A DNA stretch of 64,000 nucleotides from assembly GCF_900055185.1 (NCBI RefSeq), contig NZ_FIZX01000002.1:1244586-1308585 (forward strand). The letters run 5' to 3'. Under the pieces are notes generated by a model. That model was not told the DNA's origin. It was given only the letters and a program-made list of their open reading frames with translations, and ran no database searches. Below, piece by piece: positions 34,801-45,340 of this stretch. The position numbers and the translations under genes are program-made. Positions within the stretch are counted from its first letter, which is position 1. Each line of letters begins with the position of its first letter. This DNA comes from Grimontia celer (lineage in GTDB: Bacteria; Pseudomonadota; Gammaproteobacteria; Enterobacterales; Vibrionaceae).

Positions 34801-35706
34801 CTAGCTCGATTCATTCAACGAAAACCATTGTTGTAAGGCTTCAGCGGTGACTTTAATGGCTTCATTTTTGCGGTCTGATTTGCGGCTGATAATAAACCAG
34901 GTGAGAGGCAGCCCTTGTTTAGTTACGGAAACAGGTGCCACCAGCGCTTGTCTTATCGAGCGTTTCAGCGCCCAGCGGGAAAGAATGCTCACGCCCAAAT
35001 CGACGGCGATCATTTCTACGATGGCATCGGTCATTTCTACGACCTGCATGTGAGGAAGACGAATACCGGATGGACGGATAAAGCGTTCGTATTCAAAACC
35101 AGGAAGCGCGTCCAGACTGTAGGTCAGGTAATCTACATCCACTAAATCCTGCGCTTCAATCCAAGGTTTGGCGGTTAATGGGTGATTGGGGTGAGTCACC
35201 AGTACCAGCTCGTCTTCCATCAAGGTTTTACAATCCAGCGCTGGGTTTTCTGAACGCGCAGGAGAAATGATGATGTCCGTTTTTCCGGTTATCAGGGTCG
35301 CTTCGGCTTCTCGGGTTGCTGCCGCCACAAAATCGATTTGCAGCTTTTCTCTGCTGAACGCGAGCGATTTCAGAAACCCCGGTACCCAATGATAGGCAGA
35401 GTATTCTGCAATCCCTATTCGCACTAGGTGGCTGGCATTGGCAGCGGTGCGCTCGAATTCGTCTTCTGCCCGTGATAGCTCCGGCAGGATGGATGATGCT
35501 GTCTGGATCAATGCTTGTCCGGCGGGAGTTGGTTTGAGTCTTCGTCCTTCGCGCTCAAATATCGCACTGCCCAGTCTTCGCTCCGCTTCTGCAAGGCGAT
35601 GGCTCATGGCAGGCTGTGTGACGCCAATGGCGTCTGCGGCGGCACCTAAACTGCCGTATTTTCCAATCGCATCAAGTAACTGCCAGTGGCGGATCTCCAA
35701 CCTCAT
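34801..35706 (-). CDS. LysR-family transcriptional regulator
   Basis: A 301-residue regulator. The helix-turn-helix is well conserved (IRHWQLLDAIGKYGSLGAAADAIGVTQPAMSHRLAEAERRLGSAIFEREGRRLKPT), followed by a LysR substrate-binding domain. It is divergent from an EamA exporter gene 149 bp away, which is its likely target. The intergenic region contains a spaced inverted repeat (see 35718-35761). Confidence 0.9.
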   Translation of the reverse strand: MRLEIRHWQLLDAIGKYGSLGAAADAIGVTQPAMSHRLAEAERRLGSAIFEREGRRLKPTPAGQALIQTASSILPELSRAEDEFERTAANASHLVRIGIAEYSAYHWVPGFLKSLAFSREKLQIDFVAAATREAEATLITGKTDIIISPARSENPALDCKTLMEDELVLVTHPNHPLTAKPWIEAQDLVDVDYLTYSLDALPGFEYERFIRPSGIRLPHMQVVEMTDAIVEMIAVDLGVSILSRWALKRSIRQALVAPVSVTKQGLPLTWFIISRKSDRKNEAIKVTAEALQQWFSLNESS

Positions 35707-35717
35707 ACATGCACCAT

Positions 35718-35761
35718 TTTTATGTATTTATAGAGTTATTCATTAATCATTCTACATAAAA
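35718..35761. promoter_or_regulatory. Spaced inverted repeat in the LysR-EamA divergent region
   Basis: Perfect 9-bp arms TTTTATGTA (35718-35726) and TACATAAAA (35753-35761) separated by 26 bp. It may be a pair of LysR half-sites. Confidence 0.35.
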
Positions 35762-35855
35762 ACCACTAGCATTCTCTTGTCGTTGTTAGAAAGCATGAGT
35801 TTTTAACAACATGGCTTCTTAACAAAGTGGTTCCTTAAAAGCAGGAGGGAAACAG

Positions 35856-36785
35856 ATGATGGGCATTTGGATGGTATTGGCCGCTGCGTTGGGTTTTAGC
35901 TCGAACCCTTTACTGGCGCAGTTGCTGCTGAGTCAGGGGTTCTCGCCAGATACTGTTACCCTGTACCGCTTTGCTATTCCAACTTTCATTATGCTGTTGT
36001 TGCTGAAAAAGCGTCCGGTGTTGGATGGCGAATTTCTGCGTTTTATCGCAGTGGGCGGTTTATCAGCCTTGGGCATGTTGGCTTTTATGTCGAGCCTCTC
36101 CAAGCTTGAGCCAAACACGGTTATTCTGACTTATTACGCCTACCCCATGTTCGCGATTCTGATTGGCTGGCTTTGTTTTAACAAAACCATGAGCCGCAAC
36201 CGGATGATCGCTGCCATGCTGATTGCTATCGCTGTCTGCATTATGCAGGAATCAAAAGGCTTTGGAGCGTCTTGGCAAGATTTGCTGGTTTGTCTCGCTG
36301 CGCCTGTGTCGTTCGCCGTGGTGATCAACATGTTCTCCCTGCCTGAAAAAAATCACGACGCCTCAGCCCGAATGTTTGCCGCTTTGTTGGGTCATATGGC
36401 GATTCTTGTGCCTGTCGCATTCGTCAGTCAGGAAACGTTTTCTGTCCCTTCCTCGTTTGACGAACTTGGGCTGATTCTGGCTCTCGGCGTGCTTTCCGCT
36501 GCCCTACCCCAATACTTGTTTTCCAAAGGGGCGCAGTTGGCCGATATGGAGCAGACCACCATGATTAGCAGCTGTGAAGTGGTGTTTGCCTTGGGTTTGG
36601 CTTGGGTTTTTCTGGGAGATGCAGTGAGCCTGAACGATATGATGGCTGCAACCCTGATTTTACTGGCGGGATTGATTCGCTATGAAGGGATGCCAACGCC
36701 AAGGGATGGTGATAATAGGGATGAACGCAGCAAAAAAGACAGTGCCGTTTTTATCCCACGAGGCTCAGAGAATCACTCAAGCTGA
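35856..36785 (+). CDS. EamA/DMT-family transporter
   Basis: A 309-residue inner-membrane protein with about ten helices in two EamA repeats; the second repeat includes LPQYLFSKGAQLADMEQTTMISSCEVVFALGLAWVFLGD. A strong ribosome-binding site (AGGAGGG) precedes ATG 35856. The C-terminal 30 residues are hydrophilic. It is probably an exporter of small metabolites regulated by the divergent LysR gene. Substrate unknown. Confidence 0.88.
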   Translation: MMGIWMVLAAALGFSSNPLLAQLLLSQGFSPDTVTLYRFAIPTFIMLLLLKKRPVLDGEFLRFIAVGGLSALGMLAFMSSLSKLEPNTVILTYYAYPMFAILIGWLCFNKTMSRNRMIAAMLIAIAVCIMQESKGFGASWQDLLVCLAAPVSFAVVINMFSLPEKNHDASARMFAALLGHMAILVPVAFVSQETFSVPSSFDELGLILALGVLSAALPQYLFSKGAQLADMEQTTMISSCEVVFALGLAWVFLGDAVSLNDMMAATLILLAGLIRYEGMPTPRDGDNRDERSKKDSAVFIPRGSENHSS

Positions 36786-36824
36786 TGTTTGCGCATCTAA
36801 GTTCTGCTGATTTCAGATAAAAAA

Positions 36825-36847
36825 ATACCGCTCACTGGGAGCGGTAT
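36825..36847 (-). terminator. Rho-independent terminator after katG
   Basis: Perfect 9-bp stem ATACCGCTC / GAGCGGTAT; on the minus strand it is followed by a run of seven T. Confidence 0.85.
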
Positions 36848-36878
36848 AGTCTGTTGTCGTTCTAACTCGCGGTGGTTA

Positions 36879-39074
<2,196 letters not shown>

Positions 39075-39379
39075 TTATTCTCTAAGCAATACAGTTTTAG
39101 ATGCAGGCTTACTCTGCAATGACGAATAAAATACTGCCTTGCTGATAATGAGAACAATTGCTTTTACCTATATCTGCAATAAGCTTGATCTATGTTAATT
39201 TTCAGGGTGACATTGCCGAATTTAAGCGCAATTTCGCTACAAATAGCATCAAGTTGCAGCACGCGCTTAACGGTCCAGTTTTATGCCTTGATACATTCGA
39301 AGGGTTTTCTAAAAAAGAGGAAGGATGTTTAGAGAGGAGTTAACGCCCCACCCATGGAGAGTGAGGCGGCTTTTGAAAC

Positions 39380-39712
39380 TTACTTATCTACGTCGCCAAC
39401 CACGCCTTCATGTGAAAGGTCGCCAGAAAGCTCAGCTTTGATTTCTGCCAGGCTTTCTTTTTCAGCCGCTACGATCTTGCCACTTACTGCATCAACTTCC
39501 ACTTCGTAAGCTTGCTCGCCAGATCTGACAAATACGTCCCACTGGGTGTCTGGCTCGTCGAAGCGGATACCCAGTACTTCAACACCGACTTGTGCCAGTG
39601 CGGCTTTGATAGCAGCTTCTTCAGAGATAATTTTTGCGTCTGCTGCGTAGCTAGAAACGCTGAATGCGCCCACAGAAGCCAGAAGTGCACTACCTAAGAT
39701 CAGTTTTTTCAT
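39380..39712 (-). CDS. Secreted PepSY-domain protein
   Basis: A 110-residue protein with a Sec signal (MKKLILGSALLASVGAFSVSSYAA) followed by a PepSY domain (ISEEAAIKAALAQVGVEVLGIRFDEPDTQWDVFVRSGEQAYEVEVDAVSGKIVAAEKE). PepSY proteins are periplasmic and often inhibit or regulate peptidases or accompany metal/redox systems. AAGGACAGACAAA precedes the ATG at 39712; upstream in-frame starts are not needed. It stands alone downstream of katG's divergent region. Confidence 0.85.
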   Translation of the reverse strand: MKKLILGSALLASVGAFSVSSYAADAKIISEEAAIKAALAQVGVEVLGIRFDEPDTQWDVFVRSGEQAYEVEVDAVSGKIVAAEKESLAEIKAELSGDLSHEGVVGDVDK

Positions 39713-39945
39713 TTTGTCTGTCCTTAATTCCATTTTAGTCAAAGTGCCTTGCCTCATGAGATGTTGAAGGTTTGAGTTCCTGAGAGCGCCTTCAGCAAAA
39801 ATGGACAATGCCTCGTATCAACAATGGCAGACTAAATGACGTGGTGTGAAAAAAATGTGAAAGCGCTTTTTCACATTTTTCCACAGCGTGTATGTAGGGG
39901 GAATGAAGGCAATTAAACTATTGAAGAGAATAAAAATAATGGGAA

Positions 39946-40008
39946 AAGACAGACACATAAAATGTTGTGAATTGGGCACAACACGTATTGGCTTGCTGTG
40001 TCTGTCTT
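39946..40008 (-). terminator. Large hairpin downstream of mesD
   Basis: Twelve-base perfect stem AAGACAGACACA (39946-39957) / TGTGTCTGTCTT (39997-40008) with a 39-bp loop that holds a nested TTGTG / CACAA hairpin. On the minus strand the stem ends TCTTTTCCC, so it is probably a terminator of the mesX-mesD transcript. The remainder of 39713-40031 shows no gene. Confidence 0.55.
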
Positions 40009-40031
40009 AAATTTCTCTACCAGTAATTTGG

Positions 40032-41060
40032 TTAAGCAGAGAGTTCTTTTCGGATGATTTCCGCACCTGCACTCAGTGCGTTTAGCTTGGCTGTTGCCAC
40101 TTCGCGGGAAAGCGGTGCCATACCACAGTTAGTGCATGGGTAAAGTTTGTCGGCATCAACATATTTCAGCGCTTCGCGCAGAGTATCGGCCACTTCTTCC
40201 GGTGTTTCGATGGTATTCGTCGCCACATCAATGGCACCTACCATGACTTTTTTACCGCGGATAAGCGATAACAGCTCGATTGGTACGCGGGAGTTATGAC
40301 ATTCCAGCGAGATAATATCGATGTTGGATTGCTGCAGCTTAGGGAAGACTTCTTCGTACTGTCGCCACTCTGAACCGAGCGTCTTTTTCCAATCGGTGTT
40401 GGCTTTAATGCCGTAGCCATAACAGATGTGAACAGCGGTTTCACATTTCAGCCCTTCGATGGCGCGTTCCAGCGTGGCAATGCCCCACTCGTTCACTTCA
40501 TCAAAGAAGACGTTAAATGCAGGCTCATCGAACTGAATGATATCTACGCCGGCCGCTTCCAGTTCTTTCGCTTCCTGGTTGAGGATTTTCGCAAATTCCC
40601 AAGCCAGCTTTTCGCGATCTTGGTAGTAGCCATCGTAAAGGGTATCAATCATGGTCATAGGACCTGGAAGCGCCCATTTGATTGGCTTGTCGGTTTGCTT
40701 TCGAAGGAACTTCGCATCTTCTACAAACACGGACTTTGGACGGGAAACAGGGCCAACCACCGAAGGCACGCTCGCTTCATAGCGGTTTCGGATTGTCACG
40801 GTTTCGCGCTTTTCAAAATCAACGCCATTTAAATGTTCAATAAACGTCGTCACGAAGTGTTGTCGTGTTTGTTCGCCATCGCTGACAATATCTACGCCTG
40901 CGACTTGTTGTTCCTGCAATGCCACACGAAGTGCGTCATGTTTGCCATCAATTAATGCATCACCTTCTAATTTCCATGGTGACCATAATTTTTCTGGTTC
41001 TGCCAACCATGAAGGTTTCGGTAAGCTTCCTGCTGTTGAAGTCGGTAATAGTGTTTTCAT
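40032..41060 (-). CDS. mesD: Folate-independent methionine synthase MesD
   Basis: A 342-residue protein corresponding to only the C-terminal catalytic half of MetE. Zinc ligands expected for this fold are present: HICYG (His and Cys near residue 210), SLECHNS (Glu near 252) and CTNCGMAPL (Cys near 310). The N-terminus begins TSTAGSLPKPSWL, as in the core-MetE/MesD group. Published work on the Mes families describes MesD with a DUF1852 partner (MesX) as an oxygen-requiring, folate-independent methionine synthase whose methyl donor is unknown. Here mesX lies 45 bp upstream on the same strand, which supports the assignment. Confidence 0.88.
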   Translation of the reverse strand: MKTLLPTSTAGSLPKPSWLAEPEKLWSPWKLEGDALIDGKHDALRVALQEQQVAGVDIVSDGEQTRQHFVTTFIEHLNGVDFEKRETVTIRNRYEASVPSVVGPVSRPKSVFVEDAKFLRKQTDKPIKWALPGPMTMIDTLYDGYYQDREKLAWEFAKILNQEAKELEAAGVDIIQFDEPAFNVFFDEVNEWGIATLERAIEGLKCETAVHICYGYGIKANTDWKKTLGSEWRQYEEVFPKLQQSNIDIISLECHNSRVPIELLSLIRGKKVMVGAIDVATNTIETPEEVADTLREALKYVDADKLYPCTNCGMAPLSREVATAKLNALSAGAEIIRKELSA

Positions 41061-41105
41061 AATAAATACTGTCTTTGCTCTTTATTCGTTATTTATAGAT
41101 CGTGA

Positions 41106-42080
41106 TTAGGCGTAATTCGCAGACCATTGCTCAAGAACATTTTGGTAAGGCTTGATGAAGTTTTCTTCTGCAAACTTACCTTGTTCAATCGCTAATCGGC
41201 TGCGCTCTTCACGGTCATATACAATTTGCGTTAAAGAGTGGTCAGCATTTTTCAAGTTTGGCTGGTAACGTTTTCCGGCTACTGCATTGGCATTGTAAAT
41301 TTCAGGGCGGTAGATCTTCTGGAATGTTTCCATGGTGCTAATTGTGCTGATTAACTCAAGGTTGGTGTAATCATTCAGCAAATCACCAAAGAAATAGAAA
41401 GCTAAAGGTGCAACGCTGTTTGGCGGCATAAAGTAGCGAACCTGAAGGCCCATTTTCTTGAAGTATTGCTCGGTGAGTGAAGACTCATTTGGCTGGTATT
41501 CCACACCCAGCACCGGATGTTGGTTTTCTGTCTGGCTGTAAACTTTGTTGTCTGACACGCTCAAACAGATGACTGGCGGCTTCTTGAAGTTTTGCTTGTA
41601 AGCCTCTGAGTTAACGAAGTGTTTGAACAGCTTGCCATGTAGCTCACCAAAGTTCTCAGGGATACTGAACTTAGGCTGGTCCTTGTTGTGGTCAAGAAGC
41701 AGAACACTGAAATCATAATCACGCACGTAAGATGAGAAGTTGTTACCCACAATACCTTCAATGCGCTCGTTGGTTTGGCGATCAAGAATATTGGTTTTCA
41801 GAATTTCAATCGACGGGAATGCCTCACCACTGCCTTCGATATCCATATCAACAGAGATAATTTCCAACTCCAAAGAATAACGATCGCCTTTTGGGTTGTC
41901 CCAATTTGCGAGAGAGTTAAAACTATTATCAATCATTCGCAGTGCATTGCGCAGGTTGCTCTGACGGCTATCACCTCGCGCCAAATTGGCGAAGTTAGTG
42001 GTAATTCGGGTGTTGTCTTTTGGCTGATAGTTTTCATCAAAACTAATGCTGTTAATTGCGAACGTAAAATTCTTATTCAT
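41106..42080 (-). CDS. mesX: MesX (DUF1852), partner of MesD
   Basis: A 324-residue protein that reads as the DUF1852 family: MNKNFTFAINSISFDENYQPKDNTRITTNF at the start, GDSRQSNLRNALRMIDNSFN, and EIYNANAVAGKRYQPNLKNADHSL. DUF1852 was named MesX because MesD needs it to support methionine synthesis. It has no catalytic motif I can name and no signal peptide. It is first in the mesX-mesD pair. Two inverted repeats upstream (42169-42185 and 42250-42270) may be regulatory. Confidence 0.88.
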   Translation of the reverse strand: MNKNFTFAINSISFDENYQPKDNTRITTNFANLARGDSRQSNLRNALRMIDNSFNSLANWDNPKGDRYSLELEIISVDMDIEGSGEAFPSIEILKTNILDRQTNERIEGIVGNNFSSYVRDYDFSVLLLDHNKDQPKFSIPENFGELHGKLFKHFVNSEAYKQNFKKPPVICLSVSDNKVYSQTENQHPVLGVEYQPNESSLTEQYFKKMGLQVRYFMPPNSVAPLAFYFFGDLLNDYTNLELISTISTMETFQKIYRPEIYNANAVAGKRYQPNLKNADHSLTQIVYDREERSRLAIEQGKFAEENFIKPYQNVLEQWSANYA

Positions 42081-42168
42081 GGTGATCGGGTTCCTGATCT
42101 AAAGCTGACATAATTCCTTACTCTTCCTGGGCTTTATTTTTGATTATCACTTTCCCAGTAAGTCGTAT

Positions 42169-42185
42169 TCACTGTTTTTCAGTGA
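42169..42185. promoter_or_regulatory. Inverted repeat upstream of mesX
   Basis: TCACTGTTTTTCAGTGA: perfect 6-bp arms around 5 bp. It lies 89 bp from the mesX start. Regulator unknown. Confidence 0.35.
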
Positions 42186-42249
42186 CACTTGCATAGTGAG
42201 ATTTATACGTGCCTCATGGATTTAATGAAAACTCTTTTCCTTCACCTTC

Positions 42250-42270
42250 ATCATGAGAAATCTTCATGAT
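42250..42270. promoter_or_regulatory. Inverted repeat containing a MetR-like box
   Basis: Perfect 7-bp arms ATCATGA / TCATGAT with a 7-bp spacer; inside it TGAG-AAATC-TTCA differs by one base from the MetR consensus TGAA-N5-TTCA. It lies between mesX and the TSUP gene. Confidence 0.35.
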
Positions 42271-42320
42271 CTATTTTTATTTGTTCGTGTAGGATTTCAG
42301 CCTCTTGAAAATAAGCAGAG

Positions 42321-43139
42321 ATGAAATGGATGAGTGATTTGCTTTTATTGTTTATATATTGTGCGCTGCTCGGCAGTGGCGTAGGTTTTCTGGCGGGATT
42401 GTTAGGTATTGGCGGCGGATTGGTGATTGTGCCAATTCTCAGCGTGATTTTACTTCACTTTGAAGTATTGCCCGCTCAGCAGGTCGTGGTTGCAGCCATC
42501 GCCACTTCATTAGCCTCGATACTCTTTACTTCTACTTCTTCGGCTATCGCTCATCATAAAAACGGTAATGTCCCTTGGGATTTGGCCCCTTGGATCATGA
42601 CTGGCGTGGCGCTTGGCGCACTTATCAGCGGCTTTCTGGCAGCTTTGTTACCTGAGCAAATCGTTCGCATTGTGTTTGCGGTGAGTGTGGTACTCATTGC
42701 ATTGAAGATGATTTTCAGCGGCAAGAGCGATGATGACGCCGAGCGTAAACTGCCAAACAAACCCCTGCTGACTTTCTTCACCACGATTGTCGGTGGCTTA
42801 TCAGCCATGATTGGTATCGGCGGCGGCGCCCTTCTGGTACCTATGTTGAGCTTCTTTTCTATCGACATGAAGAAAGCAATTGGTTGTGCTTCTGCTTGTG
42901 GCATTGTTATCGCTTTGTTTGGTTCGGTAGGTTACATCACATCTGGCAGTGCCCACTTTGCATTGAGCGACGGTTTCGCTGGCTTTGTTTATTTACCTGC
43001 GCTGCTGGGTATCGTCTGTACGTCTTGGTTCACTGCGCCTTTAGGCGCGAAGGCGACCCAAACCTTGCCTGTTGCCACGATAAAGAAAGTCTTCGCGCTA
43101 CTTTTGCTGGCGATGGCGGCAAACATGGCTTTACGTTAA
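42321..43139 (+). CDS. TSUP (TauE/SafE) family sulfite/sulfonate exporter-like protein
   Basis: A 272-residue inner-membrane protein with about eight helices and the two diagnostic glycine-rich segments of the TSUP family: GFLAGLLGIGGGLVIVPILS at the start and GGLSAMIGIGGGALLVPMLS in the second half. TSUP proteins move sulfite, sulfonates or related anions. It is divergent from the mesX gene; a link to sulfur metabolism is suggested but not shown. ATGs at 42321 and 42330 are both possible. Confidence 0.88.
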   Translation: MKWMSDLLLLFIYCALLGSGVGFLAGLLGIGGGLVIVPILSVILLHFEVLPAQQVVVAAIATSLASILFTSTSSAIAHHKNGNVPWDLAPWIMTGVALGALISGFLAALLPEQIVRIVFAVSVVLIALKMIFSGKSDDDAERKLPNKPLLTFFTTIVGGLSAMIGIGGGALLVPMLSFFSIDMKKAIGCASACGIVIALFGSVGYITSGSAHFALSDGFAGFVYLPALLGIVCTSWFTAPLGAKATQTLPVATIKKVFALLLLAMAANMALR

Positions 43140-43147
43140 ACGAAACT

Positions 43148-43187
43148 AAAGGGGAAGGATCGTCGGTATCTTTCCCTTTGTTTTTCT
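43148..43187 (+). terminator. Terminator-like hairpin after the TSUP gene
   Basis: Imperfect 12-bp stem AAAGGGGAAGGAT / ATCTTTCCCTTT followed by GTTTTTC. Confidence 0.65.
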
Positions 43188-43346
43188 CTTCACCTGCCCT
43201 TTGCTTCTTTTCTTAGCTTCCTTTACTGGGTCTCTTCCCTAAGTTTCTCCTCTCTTTTATTTGCGATTGCGTCTCATTTGCATTAATTTGTATTTTTAAT
43301 AATTCAATCAATAAATAACCTCTCAATTGGTTCAGTACACCTCTTG

Positions 43347-43369
43347 AAATTGTTATATTATAACAATTT
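43347..43369. promoter_or_regulatory. Zur box (zinc uptake regulator operator)
   Basis: A 23-bp perfect palindrome with 11-bp arms AAATTGTTATA / TATAACAATTT around a central T. The core TGTTATA-N-TATAACA equals the enterobacterial/Vibrio Zur consensus. It directly abuts the ATG at 43370 and precedes the whole ABC operon, so this operon is predicted to be derepressed when zinc is scarce. Confidence 0.8.
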
Positions 43370-43678
43370 ATGTCAGCAGAATTCGGCATAGTGCTTTCTT
43401 TTCAGAGTGTTAAAGGGAAACAGTTTTGGGTGTTTTTTCTTCTCGCCCTGACTTTTGGATTGAGCTCGGTTTCTGTGCTCCATGCGTTGGAACACCATGA
43501 AGACGTTCACGCAGGACATCAATGCACGATCTATGAGTCGATTAATCATGCTGTTTTGCACGCTGACACGGACGTGTTGATTTTGCCGGAACCTCAACCA
43601 GTTGGATCATTCGAAGACAAAACCACTTTGAGAACGGCATGTGTTCACCCGAGAACCCGCTCTCCACCCGAGTCCTAA
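43370..43678 (+). CDS. Small secreted His-rich protein, first gene of the Zur-box operon
   Basis: A product of up to 102 residues: a signal-like helix (QFWVFFLLALTFGLSSVSVLHA) followed by a short mature part with potential metal ligands (HALEHHEDVHAGHQC, then INHAVLHADTD). The ATG at 43370 touches the Zur box and has no ribosome-binding site. GTG 43391 or GTG 43430 (after AAAGGGAAA) may be the real start. It is probably a periplasmic zinc-binding accessory to the downstream importer (inference). The family is not recognised with certainty. Confidence 0.6.
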   Translation: MSAEFGIVLSFQSVKGKQFWVFFLLALTFGLSSVSVLHALEHHEDVHAGHQCTIYESINHAVLHADTDVLILPEPQPVGSFEDKTTLRTACVHPRTRSPPES

Positions 43679-43751
43679 CGCACTCTCCTTTTAATACATC
43701 TAATACATTACTCAATTTTTTATGACGTTAAGGAATACGTTAGGGACTGTT

Positions 43752-45338
43752 ATGACTGAAATTTCGTACGCCAATGTGGCAAAGAAGAAGAAAATGGTTC
43801 GACTGGGCGTGCTCGCCGCAGTTGTTATTGCGGGTGCCGCGTTCTGGTTTTCAGGGCAAAAAACAACGGAACTGACACAAGATAAATCCAACACCTTGTC
43901 CATCAGTGGTCCATGGGAGATAACCAGCTTGGACCCTTCTAAACAAGGCTACATTCTCACCCGTATGCAGGTGATTGAGACGTTATTAAACGTTGACCAA
44001 AACGGTAACATCACGCCGGGACTGGCTTCAGAATGGGCAGTTAGCGACAACGGCTTGGATTGGACGCTCACCATTAAAGATGGCGTGACATTTCATGATG
44101 GTACGCCAATGGATATCAAGGCTGTGGTTAACAGCTTAAACCAGTCTTTGGCTAAGCACGGTACCCTGGGTAAAGCCTCTGTCAAAAGCATCGGCGCGCA
44201 GGGTAATAATCAGGTTGTGTTCCAACTGAATGAACCTTATGTTGCCTTCCCTGCTTTGCTGACCAACTATTCAACAGCGATCGTGGCACCCACTTCTTTC
44301 AAGGAAGATGGTCAGGTTGAAACCCTGTATGGCACAGGCCCTTATGAAATGGCTAACTTCCAACCACCGCACAAGCTATTAGTGAAGAAGTTTGATGGGT
44401 ACTGGGGCGATAATGCCAACATCCCCTTTGCTTCTTACCTAACGGGTCACCGCGCAGAAAGCCGGATCCTGCAAGCGAAATCCGGTGAAGCAGACATTGT
44501 TTTCACACTCGACCCATCTATGCTGCCGCAACTTGATGGCGCGGATCAGGTTAACGTTCATAGCAACCTGATCCCTCGAACGCTGTTTGTGAAGCTCAAC
44601 AATGGGCATCCATTCTTGAAAGAAACCGAAGCACGTAAAGCCCTTAGCATGGCGATTGACCGCAGTGGCATTGCAAAGAATGTGCTGTATGCAGAAGGTT
44701 CTGAAACCGCGCAACTCCTTCCTAGCTCGATGTCCAAGTGGTATCTCGATGGTGTAACCAATCAAGAATATGACTTGAGCGAGGCAAAAGCGTTACTTTC
44801 AGGTCTTGGTTGGGAGTTAAACGAAGCTGGCGTGCTGGAGCGCGATGGCAAACCCTTCAGATTGACACTGATCACTTATGCTGACCGCCCTGAGCTTGCT
44901 ACCGTCGCAACTGCCATTCAGGCGCAATGGGCTGAGCTTGGTGTGGATTTAAAAGTAGATATTACCAACTCAAGTATGATCCCTGCTGGTCACACGGATG
45001 GCTCTCTGGAAGTGGCGTTGATTGCACGTAACTTTGGTTTTATCGCAGATCCTCTGCCTATCATCAGCACCGATTTTTCTAATGGTGGCGGTGATTGGGG
45101 CACAATGAACTGGCAAAACGCCGACGTTGACGCCGCGATTGCGGAGCTGGTGCAAACGCAGGATGCAGAAAAGAGTCTGATGCTCAGTCAAAAAGTCGCG
45201 AAGGCTATTCATGACGATTACCCTGTGCTGCCGATTGCGAGCTACAGCCAACACACATCGGTCAACAGTCGTGTTGCCAACTTCAGTTTCGACCCGTTCG
45301 AGCGTGACTACTTCATCAATCAAATGGACATTAAGTGA
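43752..45338 (+). CDS. ABC transporter substrate-binding protein, SBP family 5
   Basis: A 528-residue solute-binding protein of the nickel/oligopeptide/opine class. After a lysine-rich N-terminus a single helix (VRLGVLAAVVIAGAAFWF) acts as a signal or membrane anchor. SBP_bac_5 blocks follow: LDPSKQGYILTRMQVIETLL, GLASEWAVSDNGLDWTLTIKDGVTFHDGTP, YGTGPYEM, and KALSMAIDRSGIAKNVLYAEGSE. TAGGGACTGTT precedes ATG 43752; an upstream ATG at 43722 is less likely. With two permeases and a double ATPase it forms a complete importer. Zur control suggests a zinc chelate as cargo. Confidence 0.88.
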   Translation: MTEISYANVAKKKKMVRLGVLAAVVIAGAAFWFSGQKTTELTQDKSNTLSISGPWEITSLDPSKQGYILTRMQVIETLLNVDQNGNITPGLASEWAVSDNGLDWTLTIKDGVTFHDGTPMDIKAVVNSLNQSLAKHGTLGKASVKSIGAQGNNQVVFQLNEPYVAFPALLTNYSTAIVAPTSFKEDGQVETLYGTGPYEMANFQPPHKLLVKKFDGYWGDNANIPFASYLTGHRAESRILQAKSGEADIVFTLDPSMLPQLDGADQVNVHSNLIPRTLFVKLNNGHPFLKETEARKALSMAIDRSGIAKNVLYAEGSETAQLLPSSMSKWYLDGVTNQEYDLSEAKALLSGLGWELNEAGVLERDGKPFRLTLITYADRPELATVATAIQAQWAELGVDLKVDITNSSMIPAGHTDGSLEVALIARNFGFIADPLPIISTDFSNGGGDWGTMNWQNADVDAAIAELVQTQDAEKSLMLSQKVAKAIHDDYPVLPIASYSQHTSVNSRVANFSFDPFERDYFINQMDIK

Positions 45339-45340
45339 TC

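Noticed and set aside
39158-39343. 61-codon frame upstream of katG
   Set aside because: Lies in the promoter region, has no ribosome-binding site and no similarity.
42081-42320. MetJ boxes or a cobalamin/SAM riboswitch upstream of mesX
   Set aside because: No AGACGTCT-type repeats and no riboswitch core could be recognised; only two inverted repeats are visible.
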